Assembly (NCBI RefSeq): GCF_018070075.1
Contig: NZ_JAGPXE010000013.1
Location: forward strand, 141,044-205,043
Reading direction: 5' to 3'
DNA from: Saccharopolyspora endophytica
GTDB lineage: Bacteria > Actinomycetota > Actinomycetes > Mycobacteriales > Pseudonocardiaceae
DNA: 64,000 bases
Shown here: piece by piece, positions 9,127 through 18,269 of the stretch
How the letters are laid out: each line of letters opens with the position of its first letter
How positions within the stretch are numbered: the stretch's first letter is position 1
Made by a program: the position numbers and the translations under genes
The notes under the pieces: model-generated
Told to the model about the DNA's origin: nothing
Databases searched by the model: none
The model's input: only the letters and a program-made list of their open reading frames with translations

Positions 9127-10785
9127 TCACCTGGATGTAGCAGGGGGCTGATCGTTGACCAGGAACTCCAAAGTGGAGATCGGCAGCGCGCCGTGCCCGA
9201 GGACGGTGTCGTGGAACCGGCTGATGTCGAAGTCCACGCCCAGCCGCTGCCGCGAGGCGTCCCGGATCCGCTCGATCTCCAACCGCCCCACCAGGTACGA
9301 CAGCGCCTGGCCGGGGTAGACGATGTAGCGGTCGACCTCGGAGGCGGCCTCCAGGTCCGACAGGGTGGTGCTGGAGATCATCGTCTCCAGCGCGCGCTGC
9401 CTGCTCCAGCCGAACTCGTGCAGCCCGGTGTCGACGACCAGCCGCGCCGCGCGCAGCAGGTCCTGCACGACCATGCCCAGCCGCATCAGATCCCCTGAGT
9501 ACAGCCCCATCTCGTCGGCCAGCCGCTCGGTGTAGAGCCCCCAGCCCTCGGTGTAGGCGTTGAACCCGGTGAGCCTGCGCAGCAGCGGCAGCTCGGTCAG
9601 CTCCTGGGCCAAGCTGATCTGCAGGTGGTGGCCGGGAACGACCTCGTGGAAGGCGATGACCTCGGCGGCGAACCGCGGGCGCTGCTCGGCGCGCAGCGTG
9701 TTCGCGAAGTACACGCCCGGCCGCGAGCCGTCCAGCGCGGGCGACATGTAGAAGCCGATCGGCGTGCTCTCCGACGGGGTGCCCGGCACCGGCCGCACCT
9801 CGCACGGCTGCTGCGGCAGCCGCCCGAACCAGCGCGGCGCCTCCGCGGTCGCCCTGTCGATCGCCACCCGTGCGGCCGTCAGCATCTCGTCCGGTTCGTC
9901 CCAGCACAGCGACCGGTCGGTCTGCATCCGCCGCAGCACCGCCTCCGGATCGGGTTCTCCCCAGAGCCGTTCGCCCAGCCCGGAGATCTCGGAGCGCAGC
10001 GACGCCAGCTGCGCGCGCCCGATCTCGTGCAGCTCACCGGGGGTGTGCTCGGTGGTGGTGTGGGCGTGGATGAGCCGCTGGTAGATCTCGTGCCCCTCGG
10101 GCAGCCAGCACAACCCGGGGTGCTCGGCGTCCCGCGCGTGCGGGGCGATCTCCCGCGCCAGGACCTCGCGGTACTCGGCCAGCGCCGGGTTGACCACGTC
10201 GCGGATCAGGCGTTCGCGCTGCTCGGCGAGGTCGTCGGGGAGCTGCTGGGTGAGCAGCGGGTCCTGGTCGGGGTTGGCCAGGCGGGAATCCAGGTCCGCG
10301 ATCGCGCCGTCCAGCAGCAGGCGCACCGGAACCCGCCCGGCCCGCACGCCTTCGCGGTGACGTTGCGCGGCAGCGGCGGTGAAGTCGGGGATGCGGGCGA
10401 TCCGCCGCAGGTAGTCCTCGGCCTGCTGCCTGCCGCTCACCGGCACCTGCCCGAGGTGGAACAGCAGGCCCGCGACCGGCGCGAACAGGTTGCCGATCAC
10501 CGTGTACTCGGGGGCGCGGGCGTCGAGCCGGTCGACCGTGGACTGGGCGTGCTGCACGACGACGGCGACGGTCAGCCGCTCCTCCAAGCTGGAGTGGGTG
10601 GTGTCGACGGCCATCGCCCGCACCCGGATGTCCTCGGCGTGGTCGCGCTGGGCGAGCTCCGCCGCGGCCGAGATGTCCGGCAGCAGGTGATCTCGGCCCG
10701 GCAGCCCGTAGAGCGAGGCACCGATCGGGTCGGAGTCGAGTTCGAGATCGAGCAGTTCTTCGGCGAGCTGATCCGGCGTCGTCAC
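9127..10785 (-). CDS. DUF885 metallopeptidase-like protein
   Basis: About 552 residues from GTG 10785; an upstream GTG at 10815 would add 10. The motif AFHEVVPGHHLQ, followed by YTEGWGLYTERLADEMG, is the signature of the DUF885 family, which has a HExxPGHH zinc-binding arrangement and an EGWxxY element. The family is alpha-helical and related to zinc carboxypeptidases. The protein lacks a signal peptide and is probably cytoplasmic. The physiological substrate is unknown. Confidence 0.85.
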   Translation of the reverse strand: MTTPDQLAEELLDLELDSDPIGASLYGLPGRDHLLPDISAAAELAQRDHAEDIRVRAMAVDTTHSSLEERLTVAVVVQHAQSTVDRLDARAPEYTVIGNLFAPVAGLLFHLGQVPVSGRQQAEDYLRRIARIPDFTAAAAQRHREGVRAGRVPVRLLLDGAIADLDSRLANPDQDPLLTQQLPDDLAEQRERLIRDVVNPALAEYREVLAREIAPHARDAEHPGLCWLPEGHEIYQRLIHAHTTTEHTPGELHEIGRAQLASLRSEISGLGERLWGEPDPEAVLRRMQTDRSLCWDEPDEMLTAARVAIDRATAEAPRWFGRLPQQPCEVRPVPGTPSESTPIGFYMSPALDGSRPGVYFANTLRAEQRPRFAAEVIAFHEVVPGHHLQISLAQELTELPLLRRLTGFNAYTEGWGLYTERLADEMGLYSGDLMRLGMVVQDLLRAARLVVDTGLHEFGWSRQRALETMISSTTLSDLEAASEVDRYIVYPGQALSYLVGRLEIERIRDASRQRLGVDFDISRFHDTVLGHGALPISTLEFLVNDQPPATSR

Positions 10786-10862
10786 GCGAACAATCCTGCC
10801 CCTCCGGACCGACATCCGGCAGGGCGACGCGGAACGGGATTGGTTGAGGGGACAATGAACCC

Positions 10863-11684
10863 GTGGACCCGCTGCACGATCCGGACGACGAGACCCTGCT
10901 CGACCCCAGGCAAGCCCGCGAGCTGGCCGGGCTGGTCGAGACCGCCCGCCTGGCCTCGGCCGTGGTCCGCTACGGCATGCGCACCCGGGTGGGCGTGGCG
11001 ACGGTCGTGCTCAACCAGGACAACCCGCTGCCGGTCGCCAACCACGCGTGCGCCCTGTGGGGCACCGGCGCGCAGGTGGCGGGCACGCTGATGGAACTGG
11101 AGCAGGTGTTCGCCGAGGCGGGGCGGTCCGAAGCAGTCGTCTACGCCTCGCCCACCACGGTCGGGGAGATCGAGGGCATCGCCGACGACGCCGCCTGGCG
11201 CGCGGTGGAGGAGCAGGTGGTGCTGCTGCACCGCACCCGCGGCTTCAGCCGCGGCGTCACGCGCCCCGCCGAGGACCGGGACCTGGAGGGCATCGTCGAG
11301 CTCTACGCCGACGAGACCGGCCTGTCCGAGGAGGGCGAGCAGCGCCTCGCCCGCCACCTGGCGCATCGCTTCGACGAGAACCGCAGCGTGCTGCTCGTCG
11401 TCGACGACCCGGGCGTCGACCGGATCGCCGGCTTCGTCCAGGGCTTCGTCGAGCGCGGCGTCGGCCTCGTCGAGCAGGTCGTGGTCCGCCCGGGCCGCCG
11501 TCGGCGCGGCATCGGCCACGACCTGGTCACCGAAGCCTCCGAAGAGCTCCGCCGCATGGGCGCGCTGCTGGTCGCCGCCCACACCGAGGAAGGCGGCACG
11601 GCTCAGCGCTTCGCCGAAGCAATCGGCTTCGACGTCGCCTACGGAGTAACCGCCTACGCCCGCAGAATCGACGACTTGCTCTAA
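10863..11684 (+). CDS. GNAT-family N-acetyltransferase
   Basis: 273 residues from GTG 10863. The C-terminal half has the GNAT acetyl-CoA site: VEQVVVRPGRRRRGIGHDLV matches the V-x-P-x-x-R/Q-x-x-G-x-G/A pattern of motif A. The N-terminal 130 residues form a second, unrecognised domain that may hold a degenerate GNAT fold. It is divergent from the DUF885 gene, with about 75 bp between starts. The acceptor substrate cannot be predicted. Confidence 0.8.
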   Translation: MDPLHDPDDETLLDPRQARELAGLVETARLASAVVRYGMRTRVGVATVVLNQDNPLPVANHACALWGTGAQVAGTLMELEQVFAEAGRSEAVVYASPTTVGEIEGIADDAAWRAVEEQVVLLHRTRGFSRGVTRPAEDRDLEGIVELYADETGLSEEGEQRLARHLAHRFDENRSVLLVVDDPGVDRIAGFVQGFVERGVGLVEQVVVRPGRRRRGIGHDLVTEASEELRRMGALLVAAHTEEGGTAQRFAEAIGFDVAYGVTAYARRIDDLL

Positions 11685-12022
11685 GACCGTGGTTCCGTGG
11701 TCGCTTTGGTCGGCGGTGCGGGTGGCGGAACCTCAGCGGTCCTCTGGGTCCGGGCGCCACTCCTGATGTATGCCAATACACGGCGTCGCGGCGTCCTCCC
11801 CAGAGAACCGCTGAGAACCCGCGGCGGTGCGGGTTGAGTCCCGCACTTGAAGCGACGGCAGTGGCTTTGCCGCATTTGTGAACATCTTTCCTCTGTTCCA
11901 CGATCTGGGCTTCGGCCGCGTGGGTGAGGTGCGCGCCACGAAAGCGCTCCGGCGGAATTTCCTCGGCCGCATACGGCGTTGGTTGCTGTGGCTCGAACTG
12001 TCCAGAACCCGGGAGGAAGCCT
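11685..12022. repeat. Intergenic region with imperfect inverted repeat and two hairpins (REP/MITE-like)
   Basis: No gene is seen here. An arm at 11718-11748 (core CTCAGCGGtcCTCTGGG) is complementary, with mismatches and a short gap, to 11797-11823 (CCCAGAGaaCCGCTGAG...CCCGC). A stem GTGCGGG/CCCGCAC follows (about 11827-11846), then a weaker stem around 11860-11880. Such compact palindromic units are common as dispersed repeats. The 3' part may also carry the promoter of the MFS gene. Confidence 0.45.
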
Positions 12023-13273
12023 GTGTCCAGCGGCTCAGCGTCAGAGAAGACCACCACGAGCCAGGGCCTCTCCTCCCTGCCCCGGGAGATCTGGATCCTC
12101 GGTGCGGGCAGCTTCATCGTCGCCGTCGGCATGGGCATCGTCGCCCCCGCGTTACCCGCGTTCGCCACGAGTTTCGACGTGGGCGTCACCGCCGCCGGGT
12201 TCATCGTCAGCGCTTTCGCCATGATGCGCTTGCTGTTCGCCCCGCTGAGCGGACGTCTGGTCTCGGCGGCGGGCGAGCGCACGATCTACGTCATCGGCAT
12301 CACGATCGTCGGCATCAGCAGCACGGCGTGCGCGTTCGCCGATTCCTACTGGCAGCTGCTGATCTTCCGCGCGCTCGGCGGCATCGGTTCGACCATGTTC
12401 ACCGTCGCGGGCGTGGGCCTGCTGATCCGGATGTCGCCGCCGCACCTGCGCGGACGCGCTTCGGGCGTGTGGGCGACGAGCTTCCTGCTGGGCAACGTCT
12501 CCGGCCCGATCGTCGGCGGCGTGATGGTCGGCTACTCGCTGCGGCTGCCGTTCGTCACCTACGGCATCGCGCTGTTCGCGGCCGCCTTCCTCGGCTGGTT
12601 CCTGCTGCGCAAGTCGACTTTGGCCGCCCCGCTGGGTGATGACGCGACCCCGTCGATGCCGCTGGGCGAGGCCATGCGCATGCGCTCCTACGTCGCCTCG
12701 CTGCTGTCGAACTTCGGCAACGGCTGGGCGGTCTTCGGCGTCCGCATCGCCCTGGTCCCGCTGTTCGTGGTCGAGGCCCTCAAGGCGCCGCAGTCGATGT
12801 CCGGCATCGCCCTGTCGGTGTTCGCCGTCGGCAACGCCGGCGTGCTGCTGCTCTCGGGACGCATGACCGACCGGCACGGCCGCAAGCCGATGGTGCTCAT
12901 CGGCCTGGTCGTCTCGGGCGTGGCGACGGCGTCGCTGGGCTTCACCACGTCGGTCCCGGTGTTCCTGGCGGCGTCGCTGATCGCGGGCATGGGCGCGGGC
13001 GTGCTGAACCCGGCGCAGAACGCGGCGGTCGCCGACATCATCGGCGGCAACAGGCGCGGCGGAACGGTGCTGGCGACGTTCCAGCAGGCCGCTGACCTCG
13101 GCGCCATCCTCGGACCGCTGATCGCCGGGGTCCTGGCCGACACGGTCTCCTACCAGGCCGCGTTCCTGGTCACGGGCGCCACGGCGGCCCTCGGCCTGCT
13201 GGCCTGGGTGGGTGCTCCCGAGACCCGTCCGCGGCCGGAATCGGGCACCGAACAGGTGCGCGCCGCGGCCTGA
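12023..13273 (+). CDS. MFS transporter
   Basis: 416 residues from GTG 12023, which follows a good GGGAGGA site. It has about twelve membrane segments, from EIWILGAGSFIVAVGMGIVA to the last near GATAALGLLAWVG. The loop between helices 2 and 3 carries APLSGRLVSAAGERT, the family's G-x-x-x-D/R-R-x-G-R-R-type motif. A second copy, LSGRMTDRHGRKPM, lies after helix 8. This is a drug/H+ antiporter-like layout; the substrate is unknown. Confidence 0.88.
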   Translation: MSSGSASEKTTTSQGLSSLPREIWILGAGSFIVAVGMGIVAPALPAFATSFDVGVTAAGFIVSAFAMMRLLFAPLSGRLVSAAGERTIYVIGITIVGISSTACAFADSYWQLLIFRALGGIGSTMFTVAGVGLLIRMSPPHLRGRASGVWATSFLLGNVSGPIVGGVMVGYSLRLPFVTYGIALFAAAFLGWFLLRKSTLAAPLGDDATPSMPLGEAMRMRSYVASLLSNFGNGWAVFGVRIALVPLFVVEALKAPQSMSGIALSVFAVGNAGVLLLSGRMTDRHGRKPMVLIGLVVSGVATASLGFTTSVPVFLAASLIAGMGAGVLNPAQNAAVADIIGGNRRGGTVLATFQQAADLGAILGPLIAGVLADTVSYQAAFLVTGATAALGLLAWVGAPETRPRPESGTEQVRAAA

Positions 13274-13355
13274 GGTGTTGATCGCCCTCGTTGCGGGTAC
13301 TCGGGTGTGACGCCGCCGGCGTTGCGGTTGCCCCTGCCCGATGCGGGAGGACGAG

Positions 13356-13592
13356 ATGAACACCACCGGTATTCCGGGGCACGAGCTGACCGAGGACCTG
13401 CTGCTGCGGGAACTCCGGCACCTGCACCAGACGCGCAACGAGACGTTCCTGCACGGCTCGCCGGACGCGCTGCGCGAGCACACCGCCCGCACGTTCGAGC
13501 TGGAGCAGGAGTACCTGCGCCGCCATCCGGAGCGCGACGTCGACCCGCGTCGAACGCGCGATGGTGCACGGGGGGAGCCGCAGCATGCCTAG
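13356..13592 (+). CDS. DUF6158-like small protein
   Basis: 78 residues with a strong GGGAGGA site just upstream. The LRELRHLHQTRNETFLHGSP segment, with a following LEQEYLRRHP, matches the small actinobacterial DUF6158 type. It is charged and helical with no membrane segment. Its last 8 bp overlap the start of the NADH dehydrogenase gene, so the two are translationally coupled. Function is unknown. Confidence 0.65.
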   Translation: MNTTGIPGHELTEDLLLRELRHLHQTRNETFLHGSPDALREHTARTFELEQEYLRRHPERDVDPRRTRDGARGEPQHA

Positions 13593-14928
13593 TCCACGCG
13601 TGGTGATCATCGGTGGCGGACACGTGGGCCTCACCCTGGCCCTCCGCCTGCAGAAGAAGCTGGACGCGGGTGAGGCGAGGGTGACGGTCATCGACACCCA
13701 GCCGCACATGACCTACCAGCCGTTCCTGCCGGAGGCCGCCGCCGGTTCGCTGGAACCGCGTCACGTGGTGGTTCCGCTGCGCGAGGCGCTGCGCCGCTGC
13801 GAGGTGCTGACCGCGCAGGTCAACCACATCGACCACGCCAACCGGTGCCTGACGGCGACGCTGGGCGATGGCAAGGCCGAGACGCTGGACTACGACATCC
13901 TGGTCCCGGTCCCGGGCTCGATCTCCCGCGCGCTGCCGATCCCGGGCCTGGCGGAGGAGGGCGTCGGGTTCAAGACCATCGGCGAAGCCATCTACCTCCG
14001 CAACCACGTTCTGTCCAGATTGGACATCGCGGCGAGCACGGAGGACGAGCAGTTGCGCCGGCGGCTGCTGACGTTCCTGTTCATCGGCGGCGGCTACGCG
14101 GGCATCGAGGCACTGGCGGAGCTGCAGAGCATGGCACGCTACGCGATCCGCAGCTACCCGCAGCTGTCCGAGCACGACATGCGCTGGGTGCTGGTGGAGG
14201 CGATGGGCCGCATCATGCCCGAGGTCAGCCCGCACATGGGCGAGTACACCAAGCAGCAGCTGGAGAACATCGGCATCGAGGTCAAGCTCAACACGACCGC
14301 GAGCTCCCTGGTGGACGGCCACGCGGTCCTGTCCGATGGCGACGACTTCCACGCGGACACCATCGTCTGGACCGCCGGCGTCAAACCGCACCCGATGCTG
14401 GAGGACAGCGATCTGCCCCGAGACTCCAAGGGGCGCCTGGAATGCACGACGAGGCTGCAGGTCAAGGGCACCGACAACGTGTTCTCGGCGGGGGACTGCG
14501 CCGCGGTCCAGGACCTCACCAGCAGCGACCCGGAAGCCCTGACGAGCCCCTCGGCCCAGCACGCGGTCCGCCAGGCGAAGCTGCTGGCGGACAACATCAT
14601 CGCTCAGCTGCGCGGCGAGGAGCTGCAGGAGTACCGGCACAAGCACGCGGGCTCGGTCGCGGGCCTGGGCCTGTTCCGGGGCGCGGCGGAGGTCTACGGC
14701 ATCAAGCTCAAGGGACTCCCGGCGTGGCTGCTGCACCGCGCGTACCACCTGATGAAGATGCCGACGACGTCCCGCAAGGCCCGCATCCTCGGCGACTGGC
14801 TCCTGGAACTCCCGTTCCGCCGCCAGGTGGTAGCCCTGGGAGAACTCCACGACCCGAGAGCGGAGTTCGTCAAAGCCGCCAACACCAGAGGCCTCCCGAA
14901 ACCCCGCGGGACGACCGCCGCAGGATGA
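13585..14928 (+). CDS. Type II NADH dehydrogenase-like FAD oxidoreductase
   Basis: 447 residues. It has two dinucleotide-binding folds: VVIIGGGHVGL at the N-terminus for FAD, and FLFIGGGYAGIEA near residue 165 for NAD(P)H. A later NVFSAGDCAAV segment also contacts FAD. The C-terminal region LPAWLLHRAYHLMKMP is the amphipathic membrane-anchoring part of NDH-2. These enzymes pass electrons from NADH to quinone without pumping protons. ATG 13585 is preceded by GGGGGGAG, which makes it better than the ORF start at 13561. Confidence 0.85.
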   Translation: MPSPRVVIIGGGHVGLTLALRLQKKLDAGEARVTVIDTQPHMTYQPFLPEAAAGSLEPRHVVVPLREALRRCEVLTAQVNHIDHANRCLTATLGDGKAETLDYDILVPVPGSISRALPIPGLAEEGVGFKTIGEAIYLRNHVLSRLDIAASTEDEQLRRRLLTFLFIGGGYAGIEALAELQSMARYAIRSYPQLSEHDMRWVLVEAMGRIMPEVSPHMGEYTKQQLENIGIEVKLNTTASSLVDGHAVLSDGDDFHADTIVWTAGVKPHPMLEDSDLPRDSKGRLECTTRLQVKGTDNVFSAGDCAAVQDLTSSDPEALTSPSAQHAVRQAKLLADNIIAQLRGEELQEYRHKHAGSVAGLGLFRGAAEVYGIKLKGLPAWLLHRAYHLMKMPTTSRKARILGDWLLELPFRRQVVALGELHDPRAEFVKAANTRGLPKPRGTTAAG

Positions 14929-14939
14929 TCGGAGTGACC

Positions 14940-14972
14940 GTCCTCACGGAGTCCCCACGACTCCGTGAGGAC
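14940..14972 (+). terminator. Hairpin after the NADH dehydrogenase gene
   Basis: GTCCTCACGGAGT and ACTCCGTGAGGAC form a perfect 13-bp stem with a 7-nt loop, 12 bp after the stop. No clear T-run follows. Confidence 0.6.
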
Positions 14973-15135
14973 AGGTACCGTCGATGAAGACGGCAGCAGG
15001 CGTTTGCCCAGTTCAGGGCTGGTTCGCCACTGTATGGGGACCCCCTGAAAACGGCCCCGAACGGCTGTTGTACTGTATTGGCACACGAGATGAGCGGGGC
15101 GGAAACAAACCGAACACCTCGGGAGAACAAAACAA

Positions 15136-15210
<75 letters not shown>

Positions 15211-15214
15211 GGTA

Positions 15215-15256
15215 AGAGGGTTCCCGCAGGTCAAAGCCTGCGGGAACCCTCTTTTT
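15215..15256 (+). terminator. Rho-independent terminator of tRNA-Ala
   Basis: A perfect 16-bp stem, AGAGGGTTCCCGCAGG with CCTGCGGGAACCCTCT, with loop TCAAAG and followed by TTTTT. It lies 6 bp after the tRNA. Confidence 0.9.
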
Positions 15257-15323
15257 CTGTTCTTGGTCCACCTCCCGGAGTCAAGCACGCCGCTCATGGA
15301 AACCTTGACTACGGAGATTTGAA

Positions 15324-16280
15324 ATGGCTGTATTCGATCTTGGCAAGCTCACTGAGGGCCTGTCGAAGGTGTGGTCCGGTTACCTGCGTGACTGGGACCG
15401 CAGCCTGCGTTCGGTGAACCATCCCGAGACCACCCGCTACAACTATGTGCTCGCCGCCGCGCAGTTGGCTCGATACCTCGCCGAGCACTCCCCGGACCCG
15501 GACGCTGACGACGCCGGTGAGGACCCGACGGAGGTCTCACGCGATCACATCGAGGCGTTTCAGGCGTGGATGATCGAGACCCGCTCGGCCTCCACCGCAT
15601 TGAATAAGCACAAGGCATTGCAGGTGTTCTTCGGTTGGCTGATGAACGAGGAGCGCGATATCGACCGCTCGCCGATGGAGCGCGTCCGCAAACCCGCAAC
15701 ACCCGCAAAGCTCATCCCGGTCATCGAGGAAGACGTGACTTCGCAGCTACTGGAGACCTGCGCGGGAAAGGACTTCTTGAGCCTGCGGGATCAGGCGATC
15801 ATTCGGCTGTTCGCCAATACCGGCGCGCGGTTGTCCGAGGTGGCTCAGCTCACCGTCGATGATGTGGATCTCAAGACTGAGACGGTGGTCTTTCACGGCA
15901 AGGGCGCTAAGGACCGCCGGGTGCGTATTGGGGCACGCACCGCGCGAGCGGTGAGCCGGTACCTGAGGGCCCGGTCCAAACGCTCGGGCGCGGATCTTCC
16001 CGAATTGTGGCTCTCAAGCCGGGGTGGCAAGCCGTTGCATGCCAACGGCATCAAGATTCGTCTCAAGCGCCTCGGGAAGCAGGCGGGGATCAAGAATCTG
16101 CACGCTCACCGTTGGCGCCACACCTACGCCCACGAGTGGAAGGCCGCCGGCGGAGACACCGGCGATCTGATGCTGGTGCTGGGCTGGAGTACCGAGGCGA
16201 TGGCCCGACACTACGGTGCGAGCGCTGCGGCGCAGCGCGCGCAGGTGGCCCAGGATCGGTTTGCGATCGGCGATCTCTAA
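15324..16280 (+). CDS. Tyrosine recombinase/integrase (first of a pair)
   Basis: 318 residues. The N-terminal SAM-like core-binding domain spans about 10-120 and the catalytic domain about 130-310. The catalytic set is visible: Arg in NTGARLSEVAQL, Lys in FHGKGAKDRR, His-x-x-Arg-His in AHRWRHTYAHEW, and Tyr in MARHYGASAA. It probably integrates and excises the element at the neighbouring tRNA-Ala. It is a close relative of the recombinase at 16629-17567, with long identical runs such as FQAWMIETRSASTALNKHK. A GGAG site precedes ATG 15324. Confidence 0.9.
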   Translation: MAVFDLGKLTEGLSKVWSGYLRDWDRSLRSVNHPETTRYNYVLAAAQLARYLAEHSPDPDADDAGEDPTEVSRDHIEAFQAWMIETRSASTALNKHKALQVFFGWLMNEERDIDRSPMERVRKPATPAKLIPVIEEDVTSQLLETCAGKDFLSLRDQAIIRLFANTGARLSEVAQLTVDDVDLKTETVVFHGKGAKDRRVRIGARTARAVSRYLRARSKRSGADLPELWLSSRGGKPLHANGIKIRLKRLGKQAGIKNLHAHRWRHTYAHEWKAAGGDTGDLMLVLGWSTEAMARHYGASAAAQRAQVAQDRFAIGDL

Positions 16281-16285
16281 GCTCA

Positions 16286-16322
16286 CGAGGGTGGTGTGGG
16301 GCCATTCCCCACACCACCCTCG
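16286..16322. terminator. Strong hairpin between the converging integrase units
   Basis: CGAGGGTGGTGTGGGG and CCCCACACCACCCTCG form a perfect 16-bp stem with loop CCATT, 6 bp after the integrase stop. It probably stops transcription from both sides. Confidence 0.7.
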
Positions 16323-16348
16323 ATTGGCAGTTCGGCCTGTGCGTCCTC

Positions 16349-16639
16349 TTAGCGATCTGGCTGATCGGAGCGGTCCTTGTTTCGGCGTCGTGTCGCGGCG
16401 GATCGTTCGGCGAGAGCGAGCATGTAGGCCACTCGCGCGTGGTACGCCCGATGCGCTCGTTCGTCAGGGGTGAGCACGCCGTCGGGATCAACCTGCTTCT
16501 CGAACTGGGCGAGGAACGCTGAGGTCCCCGAGCGGGTACGTGCGGAGCGATCCGCCGTGTTCGCCCACGAAGCATGCGCCGCGATCCGCGCGCGCCGACG
16601 GCGCTGTTCGGGAGTGAGTTCCGAGCGTTTAGACATCAT
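16349..16639 (-). CDS. Small basic protein downstream of the second integrase
   Basis: About 96 residues, rich in Arg, Ala and charged helices: SELTPEQRRRRARIAAHASW at the start, FLAQFEKQVDPDGVLTPDER in the middle. Similar small proteins of unknown function are common in actinobacterial phages and elements. The start overlaps the end of the second integrase, so the two are co-expressed. ATG 16639 has a GAGGA site at good spacing. A recombination-directionality or DNA-binding role is possible but not shown; there is no clear helix-turn-helix. Confidence 0.55.
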   Translation of the reverse strand: MMSKRSELTPEQRRRRARIAAHASWANTADRSARTRSGTSAFLAQFEKQVDPDGVLTPDERAHRAYHARVAYMLALAERSAATRRRNKDRSDQPDR

Positions 16640-17567
16640 CACCGATCCTCATCCTCGACTGCGATTCCTGGGCACGTTCGGCGGCAGCACTGGCGCCGTA
16701 ATGCCGCGCCATAGCGTCACTGCTCCAGCCCAGCACCAGCATCAGATCGCCGGTGTCTCCGCCGGAGAGTTTCCATTCGTGGGCGTAGGTGTGGCGCCAC
16801 CGGTGGGCATGAACCCGCGCGATCCCGGCACGTTCTCCCAACCGGCGTAGGCGCAACTTGATGCCGTTGGCTCGCAACGGCACGCCACCGCGTTCGGCAA
16901 GCCACAGCTCGGGAAGTTCCGAACCCGTGTGCCGTGCGCGTGCTCGGAGGTATCTGCTCAACGCCCTTGCGGTCTTTGGGCCCATCCGGACACGTCGAGT
17001 TTTCCCGCCTTTGCCGTGATAGACGAGGGAGTCCGTGCTCCAGTCGATGTCCTCCATGCGCAGATTGGCCACTTCGGAAAGCCGTGCGCCGGTGTTGCAG
17101 TACAACCGGATCATCGCTTGGTCTCGAAGGTTCATGAATCCAGAGCCTTTGCAGGAGTCCAATAGGCGCGTCGTGTCGTCGGTGCTGATGACCGGGACCA
17201 ACTTCGTCGGCGGCTGCGGAGCCCGCACCCCTTCCACTGGAGAGCGGGTCACGGCCTGTTCGTCCTCGGCCAGCCACTGGAAGAACTGCTGCAGGCACTT
17301 GTGCTTGTTGAGCGCGGTTGAGGCAGAACGAGTCTCAATCATCCATGCCTGGAATGACTCCACGTCCGCACGCGACACAGCTGCTGGATCCTCGGCGGCA
17401 TCGCCGACTGTGTTGGCGGCGACGTATCGTCCGAGTTGAATAACCGCGAGCAAGTAGTTGTACCGCGTCGTCTCCGGACGCCCAGTCGAACGCAAACACC
17501 TGTCCCAGTCCCGAACCAGGCAACGCCACGACTCGGACAAGCCAGCCGACAAGCTCTCGATATCCAC
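16629..17567 (-). CDS. Tyrosine recombinase/integrase (second of a pair)
   Basis: 312 residues from GTG 17567, preceded by GGGGAGGGTGAA. Starting there makes the protein collinear with the 318-residue recombinase on the opposite strand; the longer open frame to 17669 does not match it. Catalytic residues are present: Arg in NTGARLSEVANL, Lys in YHGKGGKTRR, AHRWRHTYAHEW, and Tyr in MARHYGASAA. The two proteins are inverted paralogues, converging across about 350 bp. They may act on different sites or on the same att. Confidence 0.88.
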   Translation of the reverse strand: MDIESLSAGLSESWRCLVRDWDRCLRSTGRPETTRYNYLLAVIQLGRYVAANTVGDAAEDPAAVSRADVESFQAWMIETRSASTALNKHKCLQQFFQWLAEDEQAVTRSPVEGVRAPQPPTKLVPVISTDDTTRLLDSCKGSGFMNLRDQAMIRLYCNTGARLSEVANLRMEDIDWSTDSLVYHGKGGKTRRVRMGPKTARALSRYLRARARHTGSELPELWLAERGGVPLRANGIKLRLRRLGERAGIARVHAHRWRHTYAHEWKLSGGDTGDLMLVLGWSSDAMARHYGASAAAERAQESQSRMRIGDDV

Positions 17568-18022
17568 TTCACCCTCCCCAAACCAGAAGCTCAGTCGCGC
17601 GGCGCGCTGCTCGCGTACAACGCTAGCTCCGGATTCGAAAAATCCGTCGCACACTGCTCGGCTGGCCACGGTTGCCCGCGTTTGTCCCCATAGGAAGGAG
17701 TTAACCGAGAACCAAAGATCGATAGGTAGTCTGCGGATCGGGGTGGCGCACGAGCTGGGCAGCGCCCTTTTAGTGCCAGTCGCTCTTCTGCATGACTGCT
17801 TGGACCCGGGCGCCCGGCGCCGAGGTCGTCACGGGGCTTGCCGTCGAGGACGAGGGTGTCGGCGGCCAGGCCCCTCGGCGAGGGTGTCCTCACCGAACTC
17901 AGGCAGGCGGTGGCTGCGGCCGAATCCTGTTTGACCTCTGAACTCGCGCGAGCCTCACCCACCCCCACCACGGGTGACGTGGCACGATTTCGCAGGTCAG
18001 AACTATGAGCTAGGAGCCAACG
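17568..18022. other. Intergenic region, no gene recognised
   Basis: About 455 bp holding the divergent upstream regions of the second integrase and of the 79-residue gene at 18023. Short open frames here show no recognisable protein and no steady codon bias; decayed coding sequence is possible but I cannot name it. Confidence 0.4.
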
Positions 18023-18262
18023 ATGGAGCAGGATCGGGACCTGTCCGGAGCAACAGCGGTCTACCGGTCGACCGGTTACCCGGGCGCCGGGTGGTATGTG
18101 ATGCCCGACGGCGACGTGGTGCTCCAGCGGCCATCGGGCGAGGTCGATAAGACGATCATGAGCCCGGAATCCCTGGAGTCTGCGGCTTCCAGATCGTCGG
18201 TCTGGTACCTGGAGACGCCGGCCGAAGGCGAGAACTCGGAACCACCAGCGGAGCAGGGCTAG
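18023..18262 (+). CDS. Hypothetical small protein
   Basis: 79 residues with an AGGAG site before ATG 18023. It is acidic and mixed alpha/beta in character, with GWYVMPDGDVVLQRPSGEVD in the middle and a disordered C-terminus (AEGENSEPPAEQG). No family recognised. It ends 7 bp before the kinase-like gene and may be co-transcribed with it. Confidence 0.5.
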   Translation: MEQDRDLSGATAVYRSTGYPGAGWYVMPDGDVVLQRPSGEVDKTIMSPESLESAASRSSVWYLETPAEGENSEPPAEQG

Positions 18263-18269
18263 GACCACC

